Of a stretch of 64,000 bases of DNA, positions 63,525 through 64,000 are shown in pieces. Position 1 is the first letter of the stretch. Each line of letters begins with the position of its first letter. Position numbers and translations under genes: made by a program. The notes beneath the pieces are model-generated. The model was not told where the DNA came from. It saw only the letters and a list, made by a program, of their open reading frames with translations, and searched no databases. Source of the DNA: Tepidibacter thalassicus DSM 15285 (GTDB taxonomy: Bacteria > Bacillota > Clostridia > Peptostreptococcales > Peptostreptococcaceae); NCBI RefSeq assembly GCF_900129915.1, contig NZ_FQXH01000010.1:1-64000 (forward strand), given 5' to 3'.

Positions 63525-64000
63525 ATGATAATCAATCACAATCTTAATGCAATGAATGCACACAGAAGAATGGGTATAGCCCAAGGAGCTCAAGCTAAAT
63601 CTATTGAAAAATTATCTTCAGGTATGAGAATAAACAGAGCTGGAGATGACGCAGCAGGACTTTCAATATCAGAAAAAATGAGAGCTCAAATAAGAGGTTT
63701 AAATCAAGCATCAAGAAATGCTCAAGATTCTATATCGCTTATTCAAACAGCAGAAGGAGCATTAGATGAAACTCATGCAATACTTCAAAGAATGAGAGAA
63801 TTAGCAGTACAAGCATCAAATGATACTAATGTTACAAAAGATAGAAGTGCTATAAAAGCAGAAATAGATCAATTACAACAAGAGATAACTAGAATTGCAG
63901 ATACAACAGAATTCAATACTCAAAAATTATTAGATGGAAAGTTCTCGGGTAAAACATTCCAAATAGGAGCAAATAAAGGTCAAACTATTAGTTTAACTAT
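63525..64000 (+). CDS. Flagellin (copy 3), 3' truncated by window end
   Basis: The frame is open to the end of the window (158 codons). N-terminus [17 protein letters not shown], then [22 protein letters not shown] and [17 protein letters not shown]. Clearly a flagellin, more diverged from copies 1 and 2 than those are from each other. AAGGAGG 8 nt before ATG 63525. Linked to csrA3, whereas copies 1 and 2 follow fliW-csrA. Confidence 0.95.
   Translation, partial: MIINHNLNAMNAHRRMGIAQGAQAKSIEKLSSGMRINRAGDDAAGLSISEKMRAQIRGLNQASRNAQDSISLIQTAEGALDETHAILQRMRELAVQASNDTNVTKDRSAIKAEIDQLQQEITRIADTTEFNTQKLLDGKFSGKTFQIGANKGQTISLT

Noticed and set aside
1-64000. CRISPR array, prophage or plasmid functions
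   Set aside because: No regularly spaced repeats, cas genes, phage structural genes or partition/replication genes were seen.

Overview
The window is a low-GC (roughly 30 %) chromosomal segment from an endospore-forming, motile, fermentative member of the Clostridia. The signs are sporulation genes (spoIID, spoIIQ, spoIIID, yyaC), a large flagellar set, CoA-linked ferredoxin 2-oxoacid oxidoreductase and butyrate-kinase-type energy metabolism, and strong AGGAGG ribosome binding sites with frequent TTG/GTG starts. I cannot name the species; the gene content fits Peptostreptococcaceae/Clostridiaceae-like anaerobes.

Layout. 1-740: nine tRNA genes (the first cut by the window edge), all with encoded CCA. 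920-2928: cdaA-cdaR (c-di-AMP synthesis). 3000-9745: a long structured leader, then buk-ptb-buk, a P-loop ATPase and a four-subunit 2-oxoacid:ferredoxin oxidoreductase (VOR type), probably a branched-chain 2-oxoacid to fatty acid plus ATP module. 10015-14343: yitT, glmM, a glmS ribozyme and glmS. 14464-24243: a lipase-like hydrolase, a glycolipid/polysaccharide operon, a DUF5320/UPF0251 pair with a candidate operator, two chemoreceptors, a DUF89 protein and an ACR3-like transporter. 24336-32009: the Bacillus-like order ywmB-murA-spoIID-spoIIQ-spoIIID-mbl-flhO-flhP plus a rod-binding protein. 32096-35905: accessory region with a repeat-containing lipoprotein and an M48 peptidase under a shared promoter/operator, and an IS607-like element with intact TnpB and gutted TnpA. 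35967-43696: fabZ, AEC transporter, yyaC, a TtcA-like enzyme, a COG2426 protein, SAM riboswitch-metK, recD2, comFC. 43710-50473: late flagellar genes yvyF-like, flgM, flgN, flgK, flgL, fliW, csrA and two tandem flagellins. 50582-61725: flagellin glycosylation island (Maf plus a GDP-linked legionaminic acid pathway). 61839-64000: orphan LytTR regulator, two more short csrA genes and a third flagellin (cut by the window end).

How it fits together. The right third is a flagellin production and decoration unit. Sigma-D promoters drive flgM, flagellin 1 and the csrA3-flagellin 3 unit; FliW/CsrA would tune translation through GGA-loop hairpins in the flagellin leaders; Maf would attach a nonulosonic acid made by the Leg enzymes.

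Main hunt results: (1) three CsrA paralogues beside flagellins whose leaders all carry GGA-loop hairpins, with a GGA hairpin nested inside a terminator ahead of csrA3; (2) two sporulation genes (spoIID, yyaC) whose start region is locked in a hairpin only in read-through mRNA, because the predicted sigma-E promoter lies inside the hairpin; (3) strong over-representation of the palindrome GCCATGGC/CCATGG that overrides codon choice, reminiscent of cyanobacterial HIP1; (4) a shared tandem-repeat operator in front of two accessory genes; (5) a 198-bp MITE-like palindrome inside the legionaminic acid cluster.
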